DNA of 64,000 bases from Marsupella aquatica (taxonomy: Eukaryota > Marchantiophyta). The DNA is taken from contig OZ316893.1 in the NCBI GenBank assembly GCA_973895155.1, forward strand, positions 20,150,001 to 20,214,000, read 5' to 3'. Each line of letters opens with the position of its first letter. Position 1 is the stretch's first letter. Below, piece by piece: positions 1 through 11,862 of the stretch. The position numbers and the translations under genes were made by a program. Under the pieces are notes generated by a model. That model saw only the letters and a program-made list of their open reading frames with translations. It searched no databases and was not told where the DNA came from.

Positions 1-1294
1 GTCAAAAGGCAGTTGACCATTTTTTTTAATAAAAGTTCAATTTAGGTACACTTTACAATAACTCTTATTTGTGAGAGTGGGTTGACATGGCTTGACTTTT
101 GCTCCTCTGAGTTTATAGAAAACTCTATTGTAACTTGTAATTATTCCAATATTTTGATATTGGGTTTTTATTACTAACAATTGTTTGATTCATTTTGAAT
201 TTTGGATCTTTGTTGAGGCTACAACTTTTTGAAGGTCAATATGATCAATGTTGATCCATCTTGCAAGATATCCTTGATTGATAGGCTAGGTATGATGACC
301 ACAAAGTCAATGAGTAGAGAGAAAAAATTAAAGTTTTGTTCCGAGCATGTTTGTCTATCATACAAACATGATTTGGTTCAAGAGCACAAACTCCTTCCTT
401 TGCTATTTGCATTATAGTCGTGGTTGTGGATCAAAAGTGCCTAACATTAAGGAAGAACACAAAGTGATATACCAGTATTGTTGTTGGCATTACCAAGATT
501 GATAACAAGCCAAGTTTATAGAAAGCTGAAATTCTAAGACTGATCGTAACTTAGTGAATAAATCTCCCAATCTATTGATGTTTGGACTCTGTCATTTTGA
601 AGTTGAGCATGAGCCCTTTAAAAATCTGATGTTAACACTAGACAACATCTAACGGCAGAGTATGGTTTCCTCTTTTTATAAGCTTGTAAGCGGATGACAT
701 ATGTAGGAGATTGGTGGGATCCCATATTAAGCCTCGGTGGGTTCTTTGTCAAGGGTGTGTGTGTTGTCAAACGTGGAGGTACAATAGGTTGGGTCCTGCT
801 CATTTAAGACCCAAAATGGATCTTGATTGTGATCTATAGGACAACAAAAAACTACATCAAAATGAGACACTATTTCACTAATGCACTCATCTCTCATTAA
901 TGATCTGTTGCTGTTGAGGGAGGGCCAATCTACTGAACTGACTCACTATATGAAAACGTAATTAGCATGTCTGCTTAGACCTAGAGTCACATGACACTTG
1001 CTGACCATCCAAATCCAAACATCATGATGCTGGTGCAATGGCTCTCAATCTTGCCGGGACAGTCCAAGTACTTGGCTAGTCGTCCACAACTTAAACACAA
1101 AGAACATCCCAAAGTACATAATTAGGGATGATCTGACAAATTTGAGCATGAGAAGATTTAGAGCAGTTGGCAGTATTGATGCATATTAATGCTGAAATCC
1201 GTACGGTTAGAGAGGCCACTGCCCACTGCCCGCAGCATTGCCCGACCATAGTATTGAGATAAGATGACAAAATAAGACTTTAATTCTGTGCAAC

Positions 1295-1425
1295 AGATGC
1301 TATCTCAGTGGTAACTATACGAACAGAGTTGGGTACCAACAGGTGCAGAGCTCGAATCCTGCCAGGCACACCACTCCTCTTTTGTAACAAACCCCACCCA
1401 AAAGTGGGGTTCATTCAGTTCCTTT
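1295..1425 (+). repeat. tRNA-derived SINE-like remnant
   Basis: The segment begins with a box-A-like stretch (CTCAGTGGTAAC near 1305). About 45 bases on it has a box-B-like GAGCTCGAATCCTGC, the spacing expected of the internal RNA polymerase III promoter of a tRNA. It is followed by an unrelated tail containing a short hairpin (CCCCAC..AAAAGTGGGG). No acceptor stem closes, so it is not an intact tRNA gene. A tRNA-headed SINE is the simplest reading. Family identity is unknown. Confidence 0.4.
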
Positions 1426-1689
1426 GACATTTCGAACAAAATTTGCAATCACGCATTTTCTCGGGCAACGGACGGGGATGGCCACGGGCAAGGAGCGTGC
1501 AAGAGCCTCGATAGTGTCATTCGACGTGAATATGAGAAGAGGCTTTAATCTGAAAATCATTGGTAGGTAACCAATCAGTTTATTTCCTTCTACAAGTCAT
1601 GGGAATCGAATTGAATGCTGTCCATTGTGCAGGCGATTGCTGCCGGTAGCCGGTCGGTGCAGGCTAGCTACGTGTAGAATACAGCTAAA

Positions 1690-1930
1690 TATGTCTAACG
1701 TGCCACTGGTAACATCTAGCAGGCTCTGTCCTGGTGGTAGGTGGGTGAGATGGTGGCAAGGGAGGGTTGGGTTTGAAACTTGCCGGCCCCGTTTTCCCTT
1801 TTAACACAGATCCCCCCAAATTTGGGGTACAGAGGTCTCTAGTGACACTAGTACGTTCTTTAATTCCACCCGAGAGTTTAACACACCTCTTCCCCAAAAA
1901 GTGGGGTTCACTAGCACCTAGTGACACTTA
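1690..1930 (-). repeat. SINE-like element, minus strand
   Basis: On the minus strand the segment has a box-B-like AAGTTTCAAACCC. It also has a 3' part containing ACCCCACTTTTTGGGG, similar to the hairpin in the tail of the plus-strand element at about 1.4 kb. The 5' head is poorly preserved. It could be a second, divergent SINE copy or a chance resemblance. Confidence 0.3.
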
Positions 1931-3178
1931 GAATTTCTTCATTCAAGGAGAAGAACCGGCTGTAGCAGTTTCCGGTCAATGTTCACTCAACTACAAGACA
2001 ACATTAATTGTACAACACGTGACTCGTAGAAGTGAGTATCAGTTTGGGCCAATATGGCTGATAAGGTTGTCACACCTCTCATATGAACCCTATGTTTATG
2101 ATAGGTACTAGACATTTGTCCTACTAATAAGGAGAATAAAAACAAACAATAAGAACCACATATTAAGGTCACTCAGCTTGGCAAATTACAACATTATTGC
2201 ATATGCAGACCCTCAAGTAGAGAAGAGTGGTGAGAGTGGACTATAGTTTTTGGAGCAAAAGTTCAATTGGTAGTACCTCATTACATTCAAACCTAAATAC
2301 AAAGTCATAGTTTGTCCATAATTAAAGTAACACTAATACTCCAAACTCCAACCATTGAGATCACCGGCCATGAGTTCCAATAAACCATCCATGTCATAAC
2401 CTAGGTCAAACAATATTATAGCCCCATCATGGGATGCATTCAACATGGGCCTCAACATTTGCCGATGATTACTTGTATCAATTAGGTCTCTCCATTTAAG
2501 CAATACTAATAGCTTCTATAAAATGTCATCTCTTCATGTGACGCCTTCGAAAGCAATCTTGGCCAAATGAACTCTGACCAATATTACATGGTCAGGGATA
2601 AATGGGAGGAGAGACTTGTGAATATGATTTTCACCACCCTCATCAGCAAAACTGTAGTAAAGCTCATCTTCTTATACCCCAAAATCTATGCTGGACTGGT
2701 CAAGGTCGAGTCTTGACTATTTCTGTCAGCGTAAAGGAATGACAAAACATCAATTTCTTTGTCCTTTGTGATGCTATACTTGATTCTATTGGCCTGACCG
2801 CACTAGTGCTAGAAGGTAGCAGATTGAGAACAACAAGAGTGAATGGTAGAATGGGTGATATTGGAAGCCCACATGTTGGATTGAGGAGTGGTCCGCAATT
2901 TTTTCCAGGCTTTTTCCTCTCGATCCTGTCCCTACAAAGCTGGCAGCCAACGATCAAGCATCACAAAATGGCAAGCCAAAACAACAGATTAAGTCGTAAT
3001 CCATGATGGCTGGGGATCAAATGCACACCTAAAATTACCCGCAACAATGCGAAGTGATTGTGGTCATGGGAGCAGACTATTATTGCTTGGGGCTTCAGGT
3101 GAACTTGCAGTACTAAGTCCCACAGAAAACCTCCTACAACCTGTGTTAGAGGAGTTACTGGTAGACTTTCAAACACAA

Positions 3179-3862
3179 GTGTAAGTGTATCATCCAAGTC
3201 AAACTCTATATTTAACAAAGGTCCATCCTGGTTTAGTAAATCTATAAGGGCATTTCATCATACTTGGAGGTCCATGTGGGCTTCAAGCTCTGGGATGGCG
3301 CCTCATGTTATTTCTTAATTAACTAAAATGAAAAGAAATTATGGAAGTGTAAGTGTATCATCCAAGTCAAACTCTACATTTGACAAAGGTCCATCCTGGT
3401 TTTGGAAATCTATAAGGGCATTACATCATACTTGGAGGTCGATGTGGGCTTCAGCTCCGGATGGCACTTAGTGTTATTTCTTAAATTAACTAAAATGAAA
3501 AGTAATTAAGGATTTGCGCACAAACCGGGATGGCACTACGGTAGTAGAGTGACCTGGGCTGCAGGTCGAGTTAGGGTTCTCTCACTTGGACTCCAGGGTT
3601 TGGCAACATTCAACAAATGTCCATCCTGGTTTCCGAATTCTATAAGGGCATTTCATCATACTTGGAGGTCTATGTGGGCTTCAAGCTCCGGAATGGCGCT
3701 TCGTGTTATTTCTTAATTAACTAAAATGAAAAGTAATAAGGATTCGCGCGCGAACCGGGATGGCACTACGGTAGTAGTGTGACCTGGGCTGCGGGTCGAG
3801 TTAGGGTTCTCTCGCTTGTTGCAAGGACTGCCACTTTCGACTCCAGCGAGGGTTTGGCAATA
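3179..3862 (+). repeat. Tandem duplication of the RPS19 upstream region
   Basis: Three direct copies are visible. They start near 3179, 3347 and 3607, and each contains the phrases GTCCATCCTGGTTT, ATACTTGGAGGTC and AACTAAAATGAAAAG. Copies two and three continue through GGGATGGCACTACGGTAGTA, GACCTGGGCTGC, a telo-box and GGGTTTGGCAA; the first copy lacks this end. The third copy runs directly into the RPS19 leader, while the second has lost about 30 bases between the telo-box and the GGGTTTGGCAA end. RPS19 is therefore preceded by a partial duplicate of its own promoter and leader. Confidence 0.85.
3801..3808 (+). promoter_or_regulatory. Telo-box upstream of RPS19
   Basis: TTAGGGTT is the reverse complement of the AACCCTAA telo-box, a known element of plant ribosomal-protein and translation-factor promoters. 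It lies about 150 bases upstream of the RPS19 start codon. An identical copy at 3571-3578 lies in the duplicated upstream unit, and a TTAGGGTTT occurs in the first intron at 4453-4461. The function here is inferred from family knowledge. Confidence 0.55.
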
Positions 3863-3954
3863 AACCCTTCGTGGCTGCTGCTGAAATCCCCTTTGGACAA
3901 TTTCAGTCCGTCGCGAAGCAGCTCAGGAGCCGAGGGAGAGCCGACTCATCCACC

Positions 3955-5553
3955 ATGGCGGCTGCGGCCAAGACCGTGAAGGATGTCCCTTCACACGAAT
4001 TCGTTCGCGCTTACGCTGCGCATCTAAAGCGGTCGGGAAAGGTATGATCGAATACGAAGGTGCTCTTCTTTTTGGTTATGGCCTTGCACGATTCCTATAG
4101 ATTGAAAAAAAACGCCATGCAATTGAGGTCCTTGTGGAGAAAGACCCCGGATTGTGGACTATGAGGTCAGCGTGCAGAGTATAGGAACCTTCATAATTGT
4201 AGTGGTCTATTTCCTTTGCGTTTCCCGTTTTTTGTTTCTCTGTCTGAGAAGTTTATTTCATTCTTCAAATTGTCAAATTGAAAGGATATGGTGGTTTCTC
4301 GTCTTTGTCGCAGCAGTGCGCCTGATCAGTCAATTGCCCAGATTTCTCTGCTTGCCAAGATCGTGGTCGTCATCTGTCTCTAGGGATAAATTAATATGTT
4401 AGCCGGACGTGCGAAGCGTTTGTAGGTCGCTCCGCGTTTGTAGGTCGCTCTGTTAGGGTTTGCAGGTCCTCATTCGTTTTCTATTTCCATTCGCTTTGGA
4501 GGATGCCTTACACCATTCGAATCCTTGAAACGGCATTGCAGATCGAGGTGCCAGTATGGGCTGACCTCGTGAAGACCGCTACTTTCAAAGAGCTCGCTCC
4601 ATATGACGCCGACTGGTACTACATCAGAGCTGGTAGGGGTCGGAGGTCTCTAGACTCTTTCCCATCAATTTCTTCTCTTCAATACCCAAACGGGGGAATT
4701 CTTTGTTGGACAGTCTATTTTACTGTAATGATATCTGCACGACAAAGTTGTCCTGTGGCTCATTGCACATTGTTGGCGTCACTTCAGCGTCTATGGCGAG
4801 GAAGATTTACTTGAGGGGCGGAATTGGAGTTGGTGCTTTTCGCAAGATTTATGGAGGACGTAAAAGTAATGGCGTCAGGCCCTCCCATTTCGCTAAGAGC
4901 AGCGGTTCTATCGCCAGGGACGTTTTGAAACAGCTCGAGGGCATCGATATTGTTGAGAAAGACGTGAAGGGGTAAGTGTGCCTTTGTAAATTTATTAGTA
5001 ATGCTTGTTGGCCGCCAATAGTAGTCAGGTTTTTTATGAAATACGGGCCCCGTGGTGCCAAAACTCTCGATGTCATCAATTCTCCCCTTCTGCGTAGTGC
5101 TTCCTCCTGTCACTCCTGTTCATGCCCCAGATCCCTTCTACTAGTGCTTCACCTAACTGTCGTCTTTGCTTGCTCGTTTTTTCTCGTTTGTGTTCTTGTG
5201 ATCTGCCCGCAGCGGGCTAGTGGAGGAGATGTGGCAGTTTAATATCTCCCTTTGAGTGTTTCTCCTGACCTCCTGTAGCCCGTGGCCTCCCTATTGTTCA
5301 GTTGTTATCCTTGTTTAAGTTATGAGCTCCAACATCATTTGCTAAATCTAAATGTCATGGAAATTGGATAAGGAAACTTACGAAGTAGGGAATGCATGCA
5401 TGTGTTACTCCGGAGCTTTGTTAATTGTAAGGATCTCGTGAACTGATAAAGTTCCGACTGTGCGTTCTTTTGTGCAGTGGGAGGAGAATTACTTCCAATG
5501 GACAACGGGACTTGGACCAGGTTGCGGGTCGCATTGCTATCGCTGCTGCATAA
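3955..5553 (+). CDS. RPS19: Cytosolic small-subunit ribosomal protein S19 (eS19)
   Basis: This gene encodes eS19, a protein of the 40S head needed for small-subunit maturation. The four coding exons are 3955-4041, 4542-4632, 4788-4971 and 5478-5553. All junctions are GT..AG, and the phases join into 145 residues, the normal family length. The start [20 protein letters not shown] and the blocks [40 protein letters not shown] and [20 protein letters not shown] are highly characteristic of plant eS19. The end is [20 protein letters not shown] followed by AIAAA and a stop. The ATG is the first one after the telo-box leader and matches the family N-terminus. No disabling change is seen. The promoter is partly duplicated upstream. 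Confidence 0.97.
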
Positions 5554-8338
5554 GTTGTTGTCCCCACTGTATATGATAGGGTCTGAAATACCAATCTATC
5601 TTTCATTACCTTGGGTCCAAACCTCTGCAATTCCTTTCATCAGCACTTTAGAGTCCGAAACATTAGAACCTGGACTCGGGTGGAAGAATTTACCTTGCCA
5701 GTCAGGCGAGCCGTCAACCCAATAGTGTCGAAGAAAATTCTTAAGAGTGTATGCGGCAAAATCAAATGAAGAACACATGAGTTCGTTTGACCTTTTTTTC
5801 GAGGTATCTCATTTATTGGAAATTTGGCGAAGGTGCTGCAAACATATCCAGACCCAAGTGAGGAACTAAGCGATGCATTTGCTTACAGGTCTTGCACGAT
5901 CAAGATGTATAATGCTTGAAATATGGATAAAAAGCAACCTTCGTAAATTACCTTTTGATCGATTCTTTCGACATGGGTGGCCGCTTCGAGGTGTCTGATC
6001 GCACCACGAATGTCATTGCCTTGTTGGAGGTTCGGATTCTCGAGAAATTTCTAAGTAAGTCAGATGTGTCCCATTTCTTTGAGAACAAGAGGGTCGTAAG
6101 TAGGCATCAAACAAGATCACTGCAATCGCTTAATTGTATTCAGAAATCTGCGTGATCTACAGTGTGGTGAGTTGGAAATAATTCAAAAAATGCTTCTAAA
6201 GAAAATGAATAATTGAAAGGGTTCACAGCGCAGAAAAGCAGCGGATGTTGTCCTTCAAGTTATCGAGCAGTTTGGAAGATGAGCACCTTAGTGACTGAGC
6301 ATCCGAGGGGTCACATTACAGATTGAGTTGTGGCAGGCAAATCAATAGGAAAATCCACTGGGAGTCCAGGGCCATGGTCCGTCCGGCTCACGGGTTCACT
6401 CCAGACAAACCACTGGAGAATGAAGTCACCTGTACATCAGGTTAGTGTCGAGAGTTTGGAATATCTGGACAGCCGAACGCCAGCTTGGCAAAGTAATTTA
6501 GGCCTTCTAAGCCATCGAGAATGAAGTCACTCGTACATCAGGTTAGTATCGAGAGTTGGAATGTCCGGACAGCCGAACTCTGGATACTAACCTCATTCGG
6601 CCTTCTTTGAATTGCTGAGAGTCAGAGGAGTCGACGAGGCAATGGTTTTTATGCCTTCTATGAGTTGCTCAGAGGCAGAGACCTAGAAAATAAGTTTTAA
6701 GAACTGCTGGGCAGAACTGGCACACTTGGCTCATAGTTGAAACCTATCGGAAGGTGTTTAGGGTTCAGGGTTGCCTCTGCTTTAGGTAGAGAATTTCTTC
6801 AAGAGACCAACCTCTACAAGTTCAATGTTACTCCATCAGAAGCTTCAGGTTTATTAAGCAACTTTGGACATTCCAGATAGAATGTTAGAATTTTAGAGTC
6901 ATAATCAACTCCAAGGTCTGTATCCAAGGGAGAAAATACGAGCCTCTGGAAACCAGAAGCGGTCTCAGCTCATCCCAAGATCATCCAGATTTTTAGTCTG
7001 AGGTGCCATTCCAAAGTAGAGACCGATGAGGTAGAATTCCAAGAAGAGACCGATCTCAGGACCAGTGCATCCCTCGGTACGTTATGGCCACAGAGCATGC
7101 TCCCTTGAGGCCCGATGAACCATTCCATTCCATATTCCATTTCACGGCTTTGAAAGTTTTGGCAGCCCAGTTGGCTGGTTCGAATGAGGTGCTGTGCATT
7201 GTCATTAAATTCTGTCCGTAGTCGTCCATTCTGGGATAGTGCCTTCGATTTGAATGGCTATCTGGACAGAAAGGAGAACAAGAACTGGCTATCTGGACAG
7301 AAAGAAGAATAAGAACTGGAACATGTTCCACAGTGAAAGCCTCGAACGAGGTGCTGTGCATCGTCATGAAATTCTGTCCTGTAGTCGTCCATTCTGGGAT
7401 ATTGCCTTCGATTTGAATGGCTATCTGGACAGAAAGGAGAATAAGAACTGGCTATCTGGACAGAAAGAAGAATAAGAACTGAAACATGCTCCACAGTGAA
7501 AGCCTCTGAGAGGTATTTGTGAGGACATTCTGGGATAGTGCCTTAGATTTGAATGGCTATCTGGACAGAAAGAAGAATAAGAACTGGCTATCTGGACAGA
7601 AAGAAGAATAAGAAGTTGTCTGGACAGCAAGAAGAACAAGAACTGGAACACGTTCCAAAGTGAAAGCCATTGTCATAAACATGAACAAAGTCTGGGCAAA
7701 GCACATGGAGCTTGCCGAGCACCACTACGAAGGCATCATCGGTTTCTGTCCGCGTCACATTCCCCACTTTTTGACAGTCCTTCTTCCATGGATCAAGACT
7801 TCTGCAATCTCGCATGAAGAGTCGAATCGAACATGTCGTCAGTCTCCCAGTCTGTGGTACAACAAATCATCTTCAACGTACAGCTTCCCTTCCAAAGGGA
7901 CTCAAATCAATAAAAAAATTGTGCAAATAAGGTTAGAAAGATACTCCCTTGCCTTAGGTAATGACAAAAAAAACCATCAGCTGAGCAAAAAAAGTATGAG
8001 AGGGACTTAAAGCATGAGTAGTCCACACCTCAAAGTATCAAATTCAATCTCTATCACTCACTAGAATTGGTAGAAATTCCTTAAAAGATGTTAAGGGGGT
8101 GAATGCACTATATTGAAAACTGAATGTAGTGGGGAATTAGAGCCCTAGCATAGGAAGATAAAAAACCCTTAGAGGGGTGCCAAAGTAATCTAAAGTCTAC
8201 ATTATACAAGTGGTGCACCTTGTTAAGGCACATTAAAGTAAAAATATATGACAAAAAATCTTAGTACTAAGACAAAACATTGACAAGTGGATGGGCCATA
8301 AAGAAGTGTCAAAATTATATATCCTTCCATTATGCACC
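5554..8338. other. Intergenic DNA with small tandem duplications
   Basis: No gene is supported. Around 6410-6580 a ~115-base unit containing TCGAGAGTTTGGAAT and GGACAGCCGAAC is present twice. A minisatellite follows at 7.2-7.7 kb. Frames of 60-116 codons exist on both strands but match no family I recognise and change frame with the repeats. Confidence 0.6.
7185..7660 (+). repeat. Compound minisatellite (GGACAGAAAGRAGAA units)
   Basis: The core GGCTATCTGGACAGAAAGGAGAA, or a close variant with AGAAGAATAAGAACTGG, recurs at about 7255, 7285, 7420, 7450, 7555, 7585 and 7615. Pairs of cores sit inside a longer ~160-base unit marked by GTCGTCCATTCTGGGATA and GGTGCTGTGCAT. This gives a higher-order tandem array of roughly two and a half long units. 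The repeats keep several frames open, which explains the spurious open frames here. Confidence 0.8.
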
Positions 8339-8653
8339 TCATAGGGAAATTTGGACCCTCCCATTTTTCATAGTAGCACACTTTTGCCACACCCCTCTGC
8401 AGGCTGCCAGATCGATAACATACACTACCTTCTTTGATTGCGTCTTGTTGTACTCATCACCGCCGATGACATAGAGCTTCCCATTGAGGACCAGAAAGCC
8501 ACAGGACTTGGGAGTCCCACTACTTACACCAGGGATGGGGCGAAATCTATGCCACAAATCCTCCACCAAATCATACAAAGACATGGTAAATTGCCAATGG
8601 GCCTGATTACCCGGCCATTTCTTGATCTTAAATAGAGATGAAGACCATAACAA
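8339..8653 (-). pseudogene. Kelch-repeat (F-box/kelch-like) gene fragment
   Basis: The minus strand reads LYDLVEDLWHRFRPIPGVSS, then SCGFLVLNGKLYVIGGDEYN, then VYVIDLAACRGVWQKCATMK. This is the pattern of one kelch blade (the GG doublet, then Y and W at fixed spacing) plus the start of the next, as in plant F-box/kelch proteins. Only about 100 residues remain. The frame stops right after the KNGRVQISL stretch, no F-box or further blades are seen nearby, and the frame does not begin with ATG. It is most likely a truncated pseudogene or a captured fragment; a single exon of an undetected gene is less likely. Confidence 0.6.
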
Positions 8654-9974
8654 ATTTCATTTTTTTCTATGCTATTTTTCATTCATATTTGCCCCACCCT
8701 ATTATTGTCCACCCTCACTTTCAGTTTTGTCCTTACTTAGAATAGTAGCCAGTTTTGTCTTGAGTGAGAGTTAGTCTAGAGGCTTCACTCTACACCACAA
8801 CCCTGGAAAGTAGCTTTGCATTTATTAGTAAGGTATTGAATTGTTTCCAAAAGGGAAAAAAAAACTAGCTTGGTGAGATCTTTCTGATACTTTATTGATA
8901 TGTACTCATGAGATCGATAGAAGCAATAAAATTAAAAGCCCAGCTCTGATGATTTGTTCCTCATTACTTGAGGAATGGCTCAACAAAGTATCCTTTTCTT
9001 TTGGAAATCACAAAACAATGATGTCATTGTGACCTGGGAAAACTGTTCTATCAAGGTAAGGAATAGACACAAAACCCCGCACAAAACATATTTGTTACTT
9101 AATAAGCATAACTTGACTTGGGCTTTAAGTATTAGAAAGATCTTGTTTGACATTATCACGAGGAACGGCAAAAATAAAGAGAAATTGGAAAGGTTATGCA
9201 TAATGTGCACGTGAACTCCCTACTGCAGTTTTGACACTAAGGCATGATTTTATTGGCAAAACCAAGACACATAGAGTCAGCTAGCTTTGGCTTAAGCTAC
9301 ATGCCTTCCTCTTAATCCAAGGGATTTGCTTGATGGATCACCAAATGAAAAATGTTACTTGATGAGATCTTTGGAGTGTTGGGTACGTTGATATAAGGTC
9401 TATCAACCATCTGGATCACTTAGGGGTCATGTCAAGTAGTACTTTTGATTTTGGGGTCCCATTAACTCAATCTATTCATTAAAAGCAAATCATTATTAGA
9501 TTCATTTAGATTAGATTAGATTAGATTGGACATTTAGGCAATAAAAAGTGTACATTTGGCTTCCAAGAAGTGTATATTTGGGAAAATGACAAAGGTGATG
9601 GCCATCAGATGAACTTCCATGTTCATCCTTTGTAAATGAACTAGGACGAGACTCCATCTAGTAAAGATCCTTTTTGCCCCCTCAAGTTTACAATTGACCA
9701 TTTAGGTGTAAAGTATTGTATTATAGTGTACATTTTGTGGTTAAATTTTTTATATTTAGAAAAAAAATTTGAACATTTATAAGTCTAAAAGTGAACAAAA
9801 TAAAATACACTTTTCATGAATACTTTAAAATATCATATAATATCTTAAGTAATCCTCACTCTAAAACGGATTGAAATTTATTTTTAATTTTTTTGAGAAA
9901 GGGGCGCATAGACCCAAAGAAAAAGATGTGAGGATGTCGCTCTGTTGGCAAATAAAGACAAATAATACAAGAGT

Positions 9975-10085
9975 ACTTTACGCCTGTGGTCAAATGGTCA
10001 GGATGTTGGCCAACAAATCACAGTGTCATTGTCCCCCACCACATGACCACAATGAAGGTAAAGTGTCTTCAGGGTTGGTTTGTGG
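9975..10085 (+). repeat. Possible tRNA-headed repeat with a box-A match
   Basis: TGTGGTCAAATGGTCAGGATG near 9984 fits the tRNA box-A consensus (TGGTCAAATGG) and resembles the D-arm of a tRNA. No convincing box B or acceptor stem follows at the right distance. This may be a degraded SINE head. Confidence 0.2.
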
Positions 10086-10534
10086 TGGGGTTGGTACGTG
10101 GTGGGTCGAGATGAGGAGAGATTCATCCTTTATCCCTTATCTACCCTTCTTTTTTCCTTGATAATTGAGTCCCACTCCAATGGGTTGCCTGTTTTTGTTG
10201 GGCGCTTGGCCACTGACCCTACAAAGCTATGAGAAATAAATGTGGTTCTGGAGCAAGGTTTTTGTTCTCACACTTTTTGTGTTAACAAAGGATGATGCCG
10301 TTCGTACATATGAATGTTTTTGTCTTTTCTTGGTCATTACTCATGATTGGATGAAATTAATAGTTCACAGGTTAAGGGCCTCAACTGATCTATTAGTTTC
10401 TTCTATTTTCAATTCTAATCAATTCTCTCTCATGGCCAGTCTGTGTCAAGTTTCTACTTTATCCTTTAGGTCATACATAAAGGATAGAGCCATTGAACAT
10501 TTTCATTTGCTTAGGTGAACAGGAGACCTGCACT

Positions 10535-10885
10535 GCATTTTCCTACTCAAATGAAAATGTACTTCGTGATTTAAGTGTGTTAAGCAGGCTTACTGTTCAC
10601 CTAGGCAAATTATATTGTACTTGGGGATTTAAGTGTGTTAAGGCTTAATGTTCACTTACGCAAATGATAATGTACTTGGTGATTTTAAGTGTGTCAACAA
10701 GGCTTACTGTTCACCTAAGCAAGTGAATTACTTGGTGTTTTAAGTGTGTTAACACGGCTTCTTGTTCACCTAGGCAAATGAAAATGTCCTTGGTGATTTA
10801 AGTGTGTTGACAAGGCTAGGTAGTTTAAGTGAGGCTTACTACTGTTCTCGTAGTCAAATGAAAATGTCCTTTGTGATTGTTAACA
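10535..10885 (+). repeat. Tandem repeat, ~65-75 base units
   Basis: About five degenerate units carry CTTACTGTTCACCTA, GCAAATGAAAATGT and TTGGTGATTTAAGTGTGTTA in the same order. Unit lengths vary through small deletions. The array starts with an AAATGAAAATGTACTTCGTG unit. No coding potential is seen. Confidence 0.8.
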
Positions 10886-11084
10886 AGGCCGTGGTTAGGG
10901 TTTAAACTTTGGCCAGCTGAGTAGAAAGACTTGGAGGGAAACTTTTGCAAAAGGGGACTTGACTTCAGTCTAGAATAATGGGGGCCTGGTCTGGAGGAAA
11001 ACATTTGCCAAGGGGACTTGATTTCAGTATATAATAATGACTGTCGGGTCTAGGTTACCAAACTATAACTCTATGACCAGAAAG

Positions 11085-11480
11085 TGAAAAAAAACCCTCA
11101 GACCTGAAAGTGAAGAAAAGAACCTGATCAACTGTAACTTGGAAGCTTTTTCTAACTCTTGGAGAAGGTGATCAACAGTAACTTGGAAACTTTTTCTAAC
11201 TCTTGGAGAAGGTTCAGCCTTGAACCCCTGCCCAGACATCCCTTATAGTAAGTAATTGGTGTCCGGAAAAAGGTTAGTTCTTGTCATAGATTGTGTGAAT
11301 AGCAAGTATCTACAAAAATGGTTACACAAAAGGGAATAGCAAATATGTCCCAAAATGGTTACACATATACCTGCAAATAGAATAGAAATTCCCAAAGAGA
11401 ATCAATTGGCTAGAAAGTATGTCCAAAAATGGTTACACACATGTACGTGCGTATAGAATAGAAATTCCCAAGAAGAACTA
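11085..11480. repeat. Dispersed repeat with internal duplications
   Basis: A ~50-base unit (GATCAACTGTAACTTGGAAG followed by CTTTTTCTAACTCTTGGAGA) is present twice at about 11125-11212. A second unit (AAAATGGTTACACA followed by ATAGAATAGAAATTCCCAA) is present about twice to three times at 11300-11475. The part around CCTGCCCAGACATC and GTGTCCGGAAAAAGG is the reverse complement of a segment near 22.02-22.13 kb. The two loci are therefore copies of one dispersed family in opposite orientation. Confidence 0.65.
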
Positions 11481-11687
11481 ATTAATGGCAGTAGGGAGGA
11501 CCGTGTTGAATTTGACGACAGATGCGCGAGCAGAGCAGCAATAGCGAATTGAATCGGAGAGATGGCGGGAGCGCTCGCATAATTGAGTGCCTGCCTCCAC
11601 AGTTGCGCGCGAGCTCAGATTTGCATCGCACCCTGCCCTGCACGTTTGTGAGCGAGGAGGGAAAATTGAAGACACAGAGAGTGGTGC

Positions 11688-11862
11688 ATGTTACGCTAGC
11701 TTTAGAACGAGAAGACCGAGGGTCCGGATCGATGGTGATTTGTCAGCAGCGTCTGAGCAGATAGCGAGAGAGATGCATATTACGCTCGCTTTAGAACGAG
11801 CTGAGGGTCTGGATCGATGGTCATTCGTCAGCAGCGTCTGAGCAGAGATCGCGAGAGAGCGC
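11688..11862 (+). repeat. Tandem duplication of ~87 bases
   Basis: The two copies share CGCTNGCTTTAGAACGAG, GGATCGATGGT and CAGCAGCGTCTGAGCAGA. The stretch is GC- and CpG-rich. It may be part of an untranslated leader or promoter, but no downstream gene is evident. Confidence 0.75.

Larger units (their letters stand above)
1..3165. other. Intergenic DNA without a recognisable gene
   Basis: No reading frame here is long enough or family-like enough to call a gene. The short frames are AT-rich and mostly begin with non-ATG codons. The stretch holds two SINE-like segments near 1.3 and 1.7-1.9 kb (listed separately) and otherwise ordinary intergenic sequence. Confidence 0.6.

Noticed and set aside
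1305-1370. Candidate tRNA gene
   Set aside because: Box A and box B are tRNA-like but acceptor and anticodon stems do not pair, so it was treated as a SINE remnant.
5421-5778. Minus-strand frames overlapping the 3' end of RPS19, one reading HYWVDGSPDWQGKFFHPSPG
   Set aside because: No family was recognised. One frame is antisense to the RPS19 last exon, and splice signals or partner exons were not found.
7185-11480. Tandem repeats as a possible CRISPR-like array
   Set aside because: Unit lengths vary, spacers are themselves repetitive, and the genome is clearly plant nuclear DNA.
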